A DNA stretch of 26,170 nucleotides from a virus. A program made the translations under genes and the position numbers. The DNA is taken from the IMG/VR virus record IMGVR_UViG_3300023116_000293, positions 1 to 26,170 of that record; one strand, given 5' to 3'. The notes under the pieces were generated by a model, which was not told the origin of the DNA, ran no database searches, and saw only the letters and a program-made list of their open reading frames with translations. Below are positions 14,709-23,662 of the stretch, piece after piece; position 1 is the stretch's first letter; every line of letters starts with the position of its first letter.

Positions 14709-17700
14709 TCAAAGTTCTGCGCCGCCGCCCACATCAGATCCAGCCTGGTCATTACAACTATCGTCTCCATTAGGGTCTGCGCCGCAACCGGCATCGCCAG
14801 CACCATCCCAATCATTACCAGGATCATAATTATTATAAACTGGCACCTCGATATAAACAGGTGGAGGTGCTGGAACTTTTGTAGTTTTAGTAGTTTTACT
14901 TGTAGTTAAAGTTTTTGTTACATCGAAATCTATATCATATTCTACCGTGCTAACACTGGTAGATTGTGTAGTAGATGATAATCCATGAGAAGTAAACTTG
15001 GCACTTGCAAAAGTTGTATTATCTTGAGTAGCACTTAAAGGATTATCGGTCAATGAAAATATTAAACCGCCAGTATGGAATCTTGCAGCTGGAATGGTGA
15101 ATATTCCATAAACTTCTCCTGATTTATATCCTGTAGCAATATCATCATCTGCACTAGCAGCCTTGACGCCGCCGCCTGTATTTTCAAATGGTTGTGTGGA
15201 TAATATAGAATAATTTGTGTCTGTTTGTAACACATCATTTGTAACACTAAATCCGTCAAAATATGGTTGTAATCTTGCTCCAGGTTTCATGCCAGTTGCT
15301 TTAAACTTAATTTCAATTGACCTCATATAAGGTATCAAAGAAGTATCAATAACAAAATCGCCTAAATGTTGAGCAGATTGTATTCCAGATGTGACCTCAA
15401 TATCAACATCAGTCGTCTCAAAAGTTTCTGTTAAAGTAGTTTTTACTTTATTTCCAGATACAGTTTGACTCACGCCGGAATTAACTAATTCAGTAGATTC
15501 AGCAACTTGTTTAATTCCATCAGAAATATCTTGAAAAACTTCGCCCATTCCGCTATCAAGAGTTACATTTCTATCTGGAGCAATTTTAGTTTCATTGAAA
15601 TAATCTGAAGGAGGATCTAAAACAAGAACACCATTATATTGATAATTCAAAGCTGAAAGAAGTGTTGATGTGGTCGCAAAAGGTTGTTCTTGCATAAGAA
15701 CCTCATCATAGTCAATAAAAATAAAATCTCCTTTTTGTTTATAATTTGAACTACCGGAAAGATCGACATCCATATTAACATCAAAGTTTAATTCTGCTGG
15801 AGACAATTCATTTCTGACTTTACTTACAGCAGCAGTATGATCTCTATTCGTCACGTCCGCATAACTATGACCTCTTAATGGATCAACGAAAAATCCGTTT
15901 TTAAAACGATTTATTCCGTTAACATCGGCTATCTGAAGGTCTGTTAAACTTTTTTCTAATAGATTTAAGCTAGAGTAATACTCGATATTTTCAATTCTCT
16001 GTTTTAATGTTCCTATATCTCTCATTGTGAAACGAACTTGTCTATTCTGTTTTACACGAACACCATCAGGAGTCTTTTGTTGTTTAGTGGCATAATAAGG
16101 CGACATGGAAGGATAAGCAGGAATATCAATTGTAGCTAACAATAAACCATCGTTCATGTTATGTCTAGGCGTCTGAGGATTCAAAGAAGGAACACCTTGT
16201 ATCACACTAGGAAGTCCATTCTTATTGATTATTACTAAATCTTTTCTCGGTAGATTAAAACTAACGTCTGTATTGAAAGTTTTATCTGCGTGTATAGAAT
16301 CTAATCCTCCAACACCATTAATTGTAGTACTTACTCCTGTAGGAACAGTTGTAGCAGGACTTGAGGAAATCAGAGGATAAACAGTGTTTGATGTGTATGG
16401 TCTAAAATCAACAACATCTCTTAATTTAATTCTATCTCCATTACTGTTAATATAAACAGGCAATTGTTCAGATCTAATTTCATCTGAAGCTGTGTTTACA
16501 TCATTTAAAGGATAAGAATCGACACTAAAATAACCTAAATTTCCGCCACCACTAACCTCAAAATAATCAAATTTAACCATCAAATAATCAGTGGCCTCTA
16601 AAGTCAAACCAGGTAAAAGTTTTATTTTTGACGTACCATAATAATTATCAGTTTGATTAGTGTCTAGGGCGAAGAATCTAGTAACATCAACAGTATCGGT
16701 CAAATCAGAAGCGTTACCTGTAAAATCACTTTTCTTTAAATATACGTTCTTAATATTAAAAACGTCTGGAACACCCAAAGGATAAGGTCCAGTTATACCA
16801 TGGGTGGCCATAGATATCTTAACATATCGGTTGTCGCGTAAAAGTTTAGTTTTAGCGCCTGCTGGATCCTTTTCTACAACTACTGATACATTAACACTTA
16901 TATCACCATTTGGAATATCTACCAAATCTATAGTAGGTTCACTTCCTGTACCAGTTAAAACAGTACCCATTGTAATAGATCTATCTGATTGTACGGTGTT
17001 ATTTCCGCCAGGAGCATCACCAAAACCATCTGCGAGAGGTATCACTTGACCAGCTCTAAAAACCTTTTTAAGAACAACTGTTCCTGAAGAACCAAATGTT
17101 CTAGTAGGACCAGATACATCTACTTTATTACCTGTCCTAAAAGCACTTACTACAAAAGAGTTAGCGGTATCACCCACTATTCTAAATTGGTCTCCAATAT
17201 TTAAATAGGCAGAAGGTGCCGTTGCGCCGGATAAAACAAATGTATTTGATCCTGCATCTCTTGTAGCTGAAGTATCTAAAGCATATTTAGCTTCAACTGA
17301 TTGATCAGACGTTATTTGCCATCTCGTTCTAACGCCAGAAGATCCAACTTGTTGACTAGCAGTTTCCACAAAACTAGCACCAGATAAATCTCCAATTCCT
17401 ACAGTACCTGTGGTAGAACTCCATGTACCTGTAATATGTCTTTTTGTTTGATACGATTGATTCTCTAAAGCAACACTGTCAATGGCCTCATAAGATGAAG
17501 TATCGGTTACTAGATCTTCAGCAGGCAAATTAATTAAATAACTATTGAGATTCGTATCTTCTAGAGCAGCAGTATTTGAAAATCCTAATACACCGTCTTG
17601 TAGAACCACATCTGCATAAGATGCTGGAGAAGTCGGCGTGTATATCGATCTTACATGAGCAAAAGAATTTGCTGTCATCTGAACATCGTACAAATACATC

Positions 17701-19049
17701 CTATACCGAGCATCAAAACTACCTTTTACTCCAGATTGCCATTCTAATCCGCGAATTTTAGCTGAACCTATTTGTGAAGCAGGAGGACTTACTCCAGCAG
17801 ATTTTGCAGATTCAAGAACAGCATTTGCTGCAACATCATGTAGTTGTACCGTCTTATGTTCATCATAATCAAAATCTCCTAACAATTGATCAACAACAAC
17901 ATAATTACCTATATTCGCATATTGAGTTGTTCCTTCAATTGACTCTATATCAATACCCTTTTCAACATTAACATAATACGTTTTTAATATATCAAAATCA
18001 TAACCAGAAACATAACCTTTACCAGGAGAAACGCCTGCTGCTAAAAGTGCTGTATTACCATTTTGTGTTGTACCACTCCATATCCCTCTATTACCTGTTC
18101 CTTGTAAATGTTCGTTAATGGTCAAGTTTAATCCACTAACAATGTAATCTCCAGACTCATCATATGTTCTTTCAGCTAGATAATCGCGAATAGCAGAATA
18201 AACTGTTTTATCATATTTTTCTTTAATAAAACCATCTTCAACAACAACTCTTTCTATAAAATTGTCGGTAATGGATTCGCCTTCATTTAAAACTTTAATA
18301 GTTGGAGTAAGTTTCAGTCTATCTGCACCAGGAGCAGCATAGTTATATGCGCCTTGTGCTGGATCTAAAAGAGTATTATCGTCTGTAAATGATACAATTT
18401 CTTCGTCTATGGTATAACCAACTCTTACACTTGGTCTGTTATTATACTTCGACGCAATTATCGATTGTCTATCAGCTCGTATAAAATGGTCTTTAGCAAA
18501 AAGTATACCTTCGTTTATAACTACCTGATAACCATAACCAGACGCATTTGCACTTAATAAAGTAGCAGTAACACCTGTATTTGAGGTAATAGTTTCTCCA
18601 CTTCTAAATATTTTTACTGAACTATTTGAACCCGAGTTTGTTGTTTTAACGAATAGAGTTTTGGTATCTGGTAAAGAAGCTTCTACACCATCAGCGGTAT
18701 CTAAAACAACTGCTGTTAATCCAGAAGTTCCTCCTGTAATCGATTTTCCTAGAAAATCACTAACATCTACTGTGGTTCCAGATTGTTCATCTAATAATCT
18801 AACCCATTGAATTTTATCGTCAACAGAAACAGCGTTGCCTCTTACGACACTGCCTTCTTTAAAGACGTGTTCACCGAAGCGATCAATCTGGTTTTGTAGA
18901 ATTGTTTGAAGTTGAGTCAATTCACGAGCTTGAACAGCAAGACCTGGCTTAAACAAAACTCGATGAAAATTCTTCGATTCATCATAGTCGTCGTAGTAAG
19001 GATCTACATTAAAATTAGTTTGCAATGTTCCTGTATTTGCTAATGCCAT
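14709..19049 (-). CDS. Giant DUF4815-like virion structural protein, 1446 aa
   Basis: A 1446-aa protein. Its opening (FNVDPYYDDYDESKNFHRVL, then FKPGLAVQARELTQLQTILQ) is the hallmark of the DUF4815 structural proteins of T4-like marine phages. It occupies the place of T4 genes 9-10, so a peripheral baseplate role linking wedges to fibres is likely but inferred. The middle is beta-rich; around residue 1000 there is a conserved stretch NLPRKDLVIINKNGLPSVIQ followed by RQVRFTMRDIGTLKQRIENI. The last 50 residues are odd: a proline-rich hinge (VPAPPPVYIEVPVY), then a Gly/Asp-rich tail with two cysteines (CGADPNGDDSC). It starts at the ATG with AGAGA upstream, 12 bp after gp8. Confidence 0.82.
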   Translation of the reverse strand: MALANTGTLQTNFNVDPYYDDYDESKNFHRVLFKPGLAVQARELTQLQTILQNQIDRFGEHVFKEGSVVRGNAVSVDDKIQWVRLLDEQSGTTVDVSDFLGKSITGGTSGLTAVVLDTADGVEASLPDTKTLFVKTTNSGSNSSVKIFRSGETITSNTGVTATLLSANASGYGYQVVINEGILFAKDHFIRADRQSIIASKYNNRPSVRVGYTIDEEIVSFTDDNTLLDPAQGAYNYAAPGADRLKLTPTIKVLNEGESITDNFIERVVVEDGFIKEKYDKTVYSAIRDYLAERTYDESGDYIVSGLNLTINEHLQGTGNRGIWSGTTQNGNTALLAAGVSPGKGYVSGYDFDILKTYYVNVEKGIDIESIEGTTQYANIGNYVVVDQLLGDFDYDEHKTVQLHDVAANAVLESAKSAGVSPPASQIGSAKIRGLEWQSGVKGSFDARYRMYLYDVQMTANSFAHVRSIYTPTSPASYADVVLQDGVLGFSNTAALEDTNLNSYLINLPAEDLVTDTSSYEAIDSVALENQSYQTKRHITGTWSSTTGTVGIGDLSGASFVETASQQVGSSGVRTRWQITSDQSVEAKYALDTSATRDAGSNTFVLSGATAPSAYLNIGDQFRIVGDTANSFVVSAFRTGNKVDVSGPTRTFGSSGTVVLKKVFRAGQVIPLADGFGDAPGGNNTVQSDRSITMGTVLTGTGSEPTIDLVDIPNGDISVNVSVVVEKDPAGAKTKLLRDNRYVKISMATHGITGPYPLGVPDVFNIKNVYLKKSDFTGNASDLTDTVDVTRFFALDTNQTDNYYGTSKIKLLPGLTLEATDYLMVKFDYFEVSGGGNLGYFSVDSYPLNDVNTASDEIRSEQLPVYINSNGDRIKLRDVVDFRPYTSNTVYPLISSSPATTVPTGVSTTINGVGGLDSIHADKTFNTDVSFNLPRKDLVIINKNGLPSVIQGVPSLNPQTPRHNMNDGLLLATIDIPAYPSMSPYYATKQQKTPDGVRVKQNRQVRFTMRDIGTLKQRIENIEYYSSLNLLEKSLTDLQIADVNGINRFKNGFFVDPLRGHSYADVTNRDHTAAVSKVRNELSPAELNFDVNMDVDLSGSSNYKQKGDFIFIDYDEVLMQEQPFATTSTLLSALNYQYNGVLVLDPPSDYFNETKIAPDRNVTLDSGMGEVFQDISDGIKQVAESTELVNSGVSQTVSGNKVKTTLTETFETTDVDIEVTSGIQSAQHLGDFVIDTSLIPYMRSIEIKFKATGMKPGARLQPYFDGFSVTNDVLQTDTNYSILSTQPFENTGGGVKAASADDDIATGYKSGEVYGIFTIPAARFHTGGLIFSLTDNPLSATQDNTTFASAKFTSHGLSSTTQSTSVSTVEYDIDFDVTKTLTTSKTTKTTKVPAPPPVYIEVPVYNNYDPGNDWDGAGDAGCGADPNGDDSCNDQAGSDVGGGAEL

Positions 19050-19061
19050 TGACTATCTCTC

Positions 19062-20855
19062 TTAATATGTTATTATCATTTTCAGATCTTCGATTTGATC
19101 TGAATCTCTAATTATTGGAAATCTATTTTCTATATAAAGTATATCGCCACTACCCTTCTTGACAACAGGATATATAACTTCTTCAACAATGCCTTCATAT
19201 TCAGAAGAAGTAGCTTCTGCATCAATCGGCCAATCTATGGCCGCGCTGTCGTGTTTTAGTCTAATCAATTCTCCACTATTACCTTCTCCCTCGTCTAAAA
19301 AGATGTAACCATCTTTGTATCTAGGAGAAGTAAGTGATAGTATACCTGTCGCTGATGTATTTGAAACATAATCAATAGCAAAAGCTCTATTCACCTGTGC
19401 GTATAATTCTGCATCTAATGCCCCAGCGGCAGCACTATTAGCAAGTTCGTAATTCTTAGCGAATTCATCAAAACTTACCATGCCTACAGCTAACATTCCA
19501 GAATTATTTGAACCATAAGCTTCAAATGTTGTATTTGATAATCCCCTAATTTGTTTTAATTTAAGTTTTAAGGTATTATCTACCGCTCTTTCAGTGATTA
19601 AAGCATTGTTAGACCTATATCTAGGGTATTGTAATATTCCATATGTTCTGAAATCTTTTGTCTCTAAAAATTCTTCTTGTTCAGTTTTCGATAACTTAAT
19701 ACTGAACATTAAATCGCCATTATGCAATTCTCTAACCGCGTCTGAACCATGGCCACCTGGTGGCGAAATGTTTGGTAAAGCAGTTGTCGTTACCGACACA
19801 AGATTAGCAGGGTTATTAAAAAATCCATCTTTTACTATTGCGGTAGCAGTCGTATTGTTTCTGCCTCTATTAATCATATTAATGTAATTAATACTATTTG
19901 ACGCTAGAGGATTGATATTCGCATAAGCAGTAGGAGTTCCGTCGCCATCAGCAAGAACTTCCACTCTAGGTCCCAAAACAATATAACTAGGATTTGGAGC
20001 AGTGTTAGATAAAGGTAAGCTTAAAGGATCTTCAAAAGTTATTGTCCTTGTTGTCGCTGCATAATTCGAGACCTTTCTTAATTGTCCAGAACCGTCACCG
20101 GTTTCTACAAATACATTACAGTCTTTATAGTATTGATCATCTACAGCGTTTGCTTCTGTAGGCAAAATAATTGTAGAGGTATTTATATACTCTTTAATGA
20201 ATCCAGAGAAGTTAATAAATCCATTTGCTGAACTGATAACATCAATACTATCTACTGTACCAATTGTGGCTGCTGTTTGGATGTTAAATTGGTCTGCATT
20301 AAAGTTATCGAGAACAGTAGCTTTCTTGATTGGAATATATTCAGAGCTTAAAAACTTTTCGATATCAGACCCAACGACAGGGTACATATATTTCCATTCA
20401 TAACCATCGTCGGTAATAACAGTATCGGTCAGTTCTGTTTGTCTTGGTTCTACAGTTGATTGTGTGCCTTTATTGTTGTCGATGCACTTATAAACTCTAA
20501 AATCGGAAGTGATTACATAAAATGGATTTGTTGTATTGGCAAATAAATCCACACTATCTTTATACTTGGAATATACTGTACCAGAAGTCCAATTATATCT
20601 TGGAATCGCTAATGATAAATCAGTTACGTCGATTCGTTTCATTGCAACGATTCTGTCCCAAATGTCAAAATCGATTGATTCTACACCTTCGGTAGGATTC
20701 GGCGGATCCCTAAAAGATTCATCAGGCGGGTCACTGTCCCAAAGCCATTCTTGAGTGTTGCCTATAAACAAATAGTAACTGCCTTCTTCAGCAAAGTTAT
20801 CAATGAAGTGCTGAGCATTGTCACTTCTTAAAAATCTTGTTACTTTTGCAGGCAT
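19062..20855 (-). CDS. 8: Baseplate wedge protein gp8
   Basis: This is baseplate wedge subunit gp8. The N-terminal 180 residues are typical: FIGNTQEWLWDSDPPDESF, PRYNWTSGTVYSKYKD, PFYVITSDFRVYKCIDNN (111-128) and DGYEWKYMYPV (150-160). It has 597 aa, much longer than T4 gp8 (334), with the extra length in the C-terminal two thirds, as is common in marine T4-like phages. In T4, gp8 dimers join gp10, gp7 and gp6 in the wedge, and here it lies next to gp7-like and gp6 genes. A perfect late promoter precedes it, with CGGAG as ribosome binding site. Confidence 0.9.
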   Translation of the reverse strand: MPAKVTRFLRSDNAQHFIDNFAEEGSYYLFIGNTQEWLWDSDPPDESFRDPPNPTEGVESIDFDIWDRIVAMKRIDVTDLSLAIPRYNWTSGTVYSKYKDSVDLFANTTNPFYVITSDFRVYKCIDNNKGTQSTVEPRQTELTDTVITDDGYEWKYMYPVVGSDIEKFLSSEYIPIKKATVLDNFNADQFNIQTAATIGTVDSIDVISSANGFINFSGFIKEYINTSTIILPTEANAVDDQYYKDCNVFVETGDGSGQLRKVSNYAATTRTITFEDPLSLPLSNTAPNPSYIVLGPRVEVLADGDGTPTAYANINPLASNSINYINMINRGRNNTTATAIVKDGFFNNPANLVSVTTTALPNISPPGGHGSDAVRELHNGDLMFSIKLSKTEQEEFLETKDFRTYGILQYPRYRSNNALITERAVDNTLKLKLKQIRGLSNTTFEAYGSNNSGMLAVGMVSFDEFAKNYELANSAAAGALDAELYAQVNRAFAIDYVSNTSATGILSLTSPRYKDGYIFLDEGEGNSGELIRLKHDSAAIDWPIDAEATSSEYEGIVEEVIYPVVKKGSGDILYIENRFPIIRDSDQIEDLKMIITY

Positions 20856-20882
20856 TTACAAACTCCGAAAAACTTATTTATT

Positions 20883-20890
20883 TATTTATA
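20883..20890 (-). promoter_or_regulatory. T4-type late promoter (TATAAATA) for gp8 and downstream genes
   Basis: An exact TATAAATA on the minus strand in the gp7-gp8 gap, ending 28 bases before the gp8 ATG, the same spacing as the gp15 promoter. It is followed by a TAAATAAATAAATAAG stretch, so the octamer is part of a short tetranucleotide run. Confidence 0.7.
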
Positions 20891-23662
20891 TTACAAAACA
20901 GTAGTGTTACTGAAAGGATATGTGTTCGCATATCGAGAAATAACGATGTTGTAAGTGTTGGCTTCGAGACGAGCCGTACCATCTGATTGAATATTAATCA
21001 CGGTATTTGTAGTACTATTCGCAGCAATCTGGAAGGTGTTCGTCGTGGTGTTCAACACATAGTATGTTGTTCCGTCTACTATATTTATATTTGCAGCAGA
21101 GGTATTTGCAATATTATAGAAGATAACATTATCATTGTTTGAGAACTCATGAGAATTTCTTGTGACTAGATTACCAGTAGCTGTAAATGTCACATTTGCA
21201 TTTGTATTAGCAAGGAACGCAAAGTTTTTATCTATCGATATCTTCGCAGTTTTATCTCCAGTATATGCAACAAACGGAGTTACATTTCCGCCATAATAAG
21301 TTTGAACAACGACATTTGATCCAACTTTATTTGTAATCAAGAATGGGCCACCGTTGTTTTGTTTATTGATAGCCTTGGAGATATTAATCGTATCACCAAC
21401 ATTTGCAACACCACGAATAGATGTGTTGGCGATAATAACATTACCAGTTGCAAAACCAAATCCAACATCTTGATGTAAAGAAGGCGAAAGTTTAACGGTT
21501 CTTCTAGTATCGAATACAGATATCGTGTTTGAGTCAATAGCACTTTTGACCGTGTAAACTCCGTCTGAAAGATAAGAACCTGTTATTTCTACTTTATCGT
21601 TGGCTTGAACATTTTGGAAAATATTGTTATTTGAAGATATTGTGTCACCAGTGTTTGAAGTGACCTGAGCCAAAGCGATTGTGTTTATCGATGGTTTACT
21701 TACTTCAATAGACAGATTCGCATCCAGAATTTCAAATTTAATTAGAATCTCATTATCTTCTTCTAATGATTGATCCAGTGTATCTGAAAGATAAACACCA
21801 CCAAACAATTTCATACCAGCAGGATGCATTGTGTTTAAGGCAGTGTCTCTATAAGAAGTTAAGTTTTGATCAGATCTTATTTCATAAGAAAACTCTTGAT
21901 AATAATAGTTATCTTGTAAATACTTATCCCAACTCAACCAACCCTTTGTATCTGTATAACGACCCAAGAATTGAATAATTGATGATGAGGTCGTGATACC
22001 CACACCAGGTTCAGTTTGTTCCCTTGTTAGGTTATCAAGAGTCACTTCATTACCCGTAACATAGTTATCGCCTTGAAGATCTACTCTAACACTTGCAATC
22101 GTTCCTGAACGATACACTGCTTGAATATCAGCGTTAAACCCAAGTATACCTCCAGGAAGACCAGCATTGTTTGCTATATTTTGATCAGCTAAGAAATCAT
22201 ATCTAACTCTACCAATAGGTCTCAAAGGATTGTAACCAAAACCAGAATCGGTTGTTGTGACTGAAGTAATTGTTCCGGTATTTACAATCGATGTTCCTAA
22301 AGCACTAACAATTGTTGAGTTAACATTCGATAAAGCAAGGTTAGCAGATAATCTAGAAACGCGGCCATGTATTCCAGGACCACCTTCAAAAATCTCTTGT
22401 CTAATTCCAAAAAATAGACCATCTTTAACTTTAAATGTATTTGTAGTAGAATCGGTTACTACATAAGAATTCGCACTCGTATTTACAGTAAAACTAGAAC
22501 CAGGTCCAGTATAACCACTTACATTATCATCAACACCAATATATTGTGTATTACCTGTTATGAAAAAGAATCTCACAACATCGTTATCTTCAAATCCGTG
22601 GCCAGTTTTGATGATCGTATTTGATGTAGCATCGAATGTACAATTTGAATCGTAAGCTTGAACAAAGGTGACATTAGCGCCGGTATTACTTTGACCAGGA
22701 ACAACATCAAGTGCATATTCAATAAAATCATCAAAGATTGGATATTCGACGAAGGGCGGACCAACTTGAGAAACAATAAACGAAGCTTCTTGTCCGCTAC
22801 CGCCAATTACCTGTGGTTCGTTTGAAGTTGATACAATATCACCTACAGCATATCCAGAACCACCATTTGCGACAAAGAACTCGACAGCAGAATCGGCACG
22901 AGTTGTTAGTACCGTGGCTTGTCCTCCTGTACCACTACCGTCGCCAGTCAAAGATAAGCGGTCGCCAACTTCGTGACCATAACCACCATCAGCGGTCATT
23001 GCAACAGATATGACGGGACCTACATCAGCAGGTTGCAGATCAACGGAAAGTTTACCATCAGAACTTGTTAATTTTTCGCCTAATTCAAATTCACCAATTC
23101 GATTGATCAGATAAACAAGGTATAATTTTACACCTTGGTCTTCGATTAATTCAATGCGGTTAACAATCGCAGAAGAACCAGAAGATTCTCCAATTAATCT
23201 AACGCCTGGCAAATCTGAAGGTTCACCATTCACAACGTATTCTACTTTAATTGCGACTTCTTGTACCCAACGACCATCAGACGCACGAAGTAAATCGTCA
23301 CCAGGATTGTAAATCTCAATCTCTTCTCCGAACAAAGCACGGAAAAGAATACGATAACCTACCGGTGAACCTCTTACTTTATAAACTTCTTTGATGTGTT
23401 TCGCAAGTAAATCTCTATTTGCAATTAATCTTTCAGGTATGCTTGGTATAATTTCACGAGCAATATAATCAAAATAATCTTCTGGTGCAGTATCAATGTC
23501 TTGATAGTCTAAAAGACTGTGTACAGCCTCAATATAATTATTGGCCTGTTCTTGAGATTCGTAATATCTCTTAATAAATTGAATGAGCTTCTGGCCAGAT
23601 AACCTAGCAAAGAGAGGAAATTGGTCCTCTATAAAAACAGAAGTTCTATTATCGGTCGTCAT
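20891..23662 (-). CDS. Baseplate wedge gp7-like / VrlC-like structural protein, 923 aa
   Basis: A 923-aa protein in the gp7 slot between gp6 and gp8 (T4 gp7 is 1032 aa). The first 135 residues form a helical domain seen in many marine T4-like phages: EDQFPLFARLSGQKLIQFIK, the LLDYQDIDTAPEDYFDYI helix, KHIKEVYKVRGSPVGYRIL (88-106), and EIYNPGDDLLRASDGRWVQ (116-134). The remainder is beta-rich. It contains two related Gly-rich motifs, GGYGHEVGDRLSLTGDGSG and GGSGYAVGDIVSTS, in residues 220-290, and later similar long stretches of Asn/Thr-rich strands. Cyanophage annotators call such proteins VrlC. The ATG overlaps the gp6 stop (ATGA). Wedge membership is inferred from position; the family call is good. 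Confidence 0.78.
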   Translation of the reverse strand: MTTDNRTSVFIEDQFPLFARLSGQKLIQFIKRYYESQEQANNYIEAVHSLLDYQDIDTAPEDYFDYIAREIIPSIPERLIANRDLLAKHIKEVYKVRGSPVGYRILFRALFGEEIEIYNPGDDLLRASDGRWVQEVAIKVEYVVNGEPSDLPGVRLIGESSGSSAIVNRIELIEDQGVKLYLVYLINRIGEFELGEKLTSSDGKLSVDLQPADVGPVISVAMTADGGYGHEVGDRLSLTGDGSGTGGQATVLTTRADSAVEFFVANGGSGYAVGDIVSTSNEPQVIGGSGQEASFIVSQVGPPFVEYPIFDDFIEYALDVVPGQSNTGANVTFVQAYDSNCTFDATSNTIIKTGHGFEDNDVVRFFFITGNTQYIGVDDNVSGYTGPGSSFTVNTSANSYVVTDSTTNTFKVKDGLFFGIRQEIFEGGPGIHGRVSRLSANLALSNVNSTIVSALGTSIVNTGTITSVTTTDSGFGYNPLRPIGRVRYDFLADQNIANNAGLPGGILGFNADIQAVYRSGTIASVRVDLQGDNYVTGNEVTLDNLTREQTEPGVGITTSSSIIQFLGRYTDTKGWLSWDKYLQDNYYYQEFSYEIRSDQNLTSYRDTALNTMHPAGMKLFGGVYLSDTLDQSLEEDNEILIKFEILDANLSIEVSKPSINTIALAQVTSNTGDTISSNNNIFQNVQANDKVEITGSYLSDGVYTVKSAIDSNTISVFDTRRTVKLSPSLHQDVGFGFATGNVIIANTSIRGVANVGDTINISKAINKQNNGGPFLITNKVGSNVVVQTYYGGNVTPFVAYTGDKTAKISIDKNFAFLANTNANVTFTATGNLVTRNSHEFSNNDNVIFYNIANTSAANINIVDGTTYYVLNTTTNTFQIAANSTTNTVINIQSDGTARLEANTYNIVISRYANTYPFSNTTVL

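Noticed and set aside
20180-21089. Extra TATAAATA octamers on the minus strand at 20180-20187 and 21082-21089
   Set aside because: Both are inside genes with no gene start nearby in the right place; a few chance matches are expected in DNA this AT-rich.
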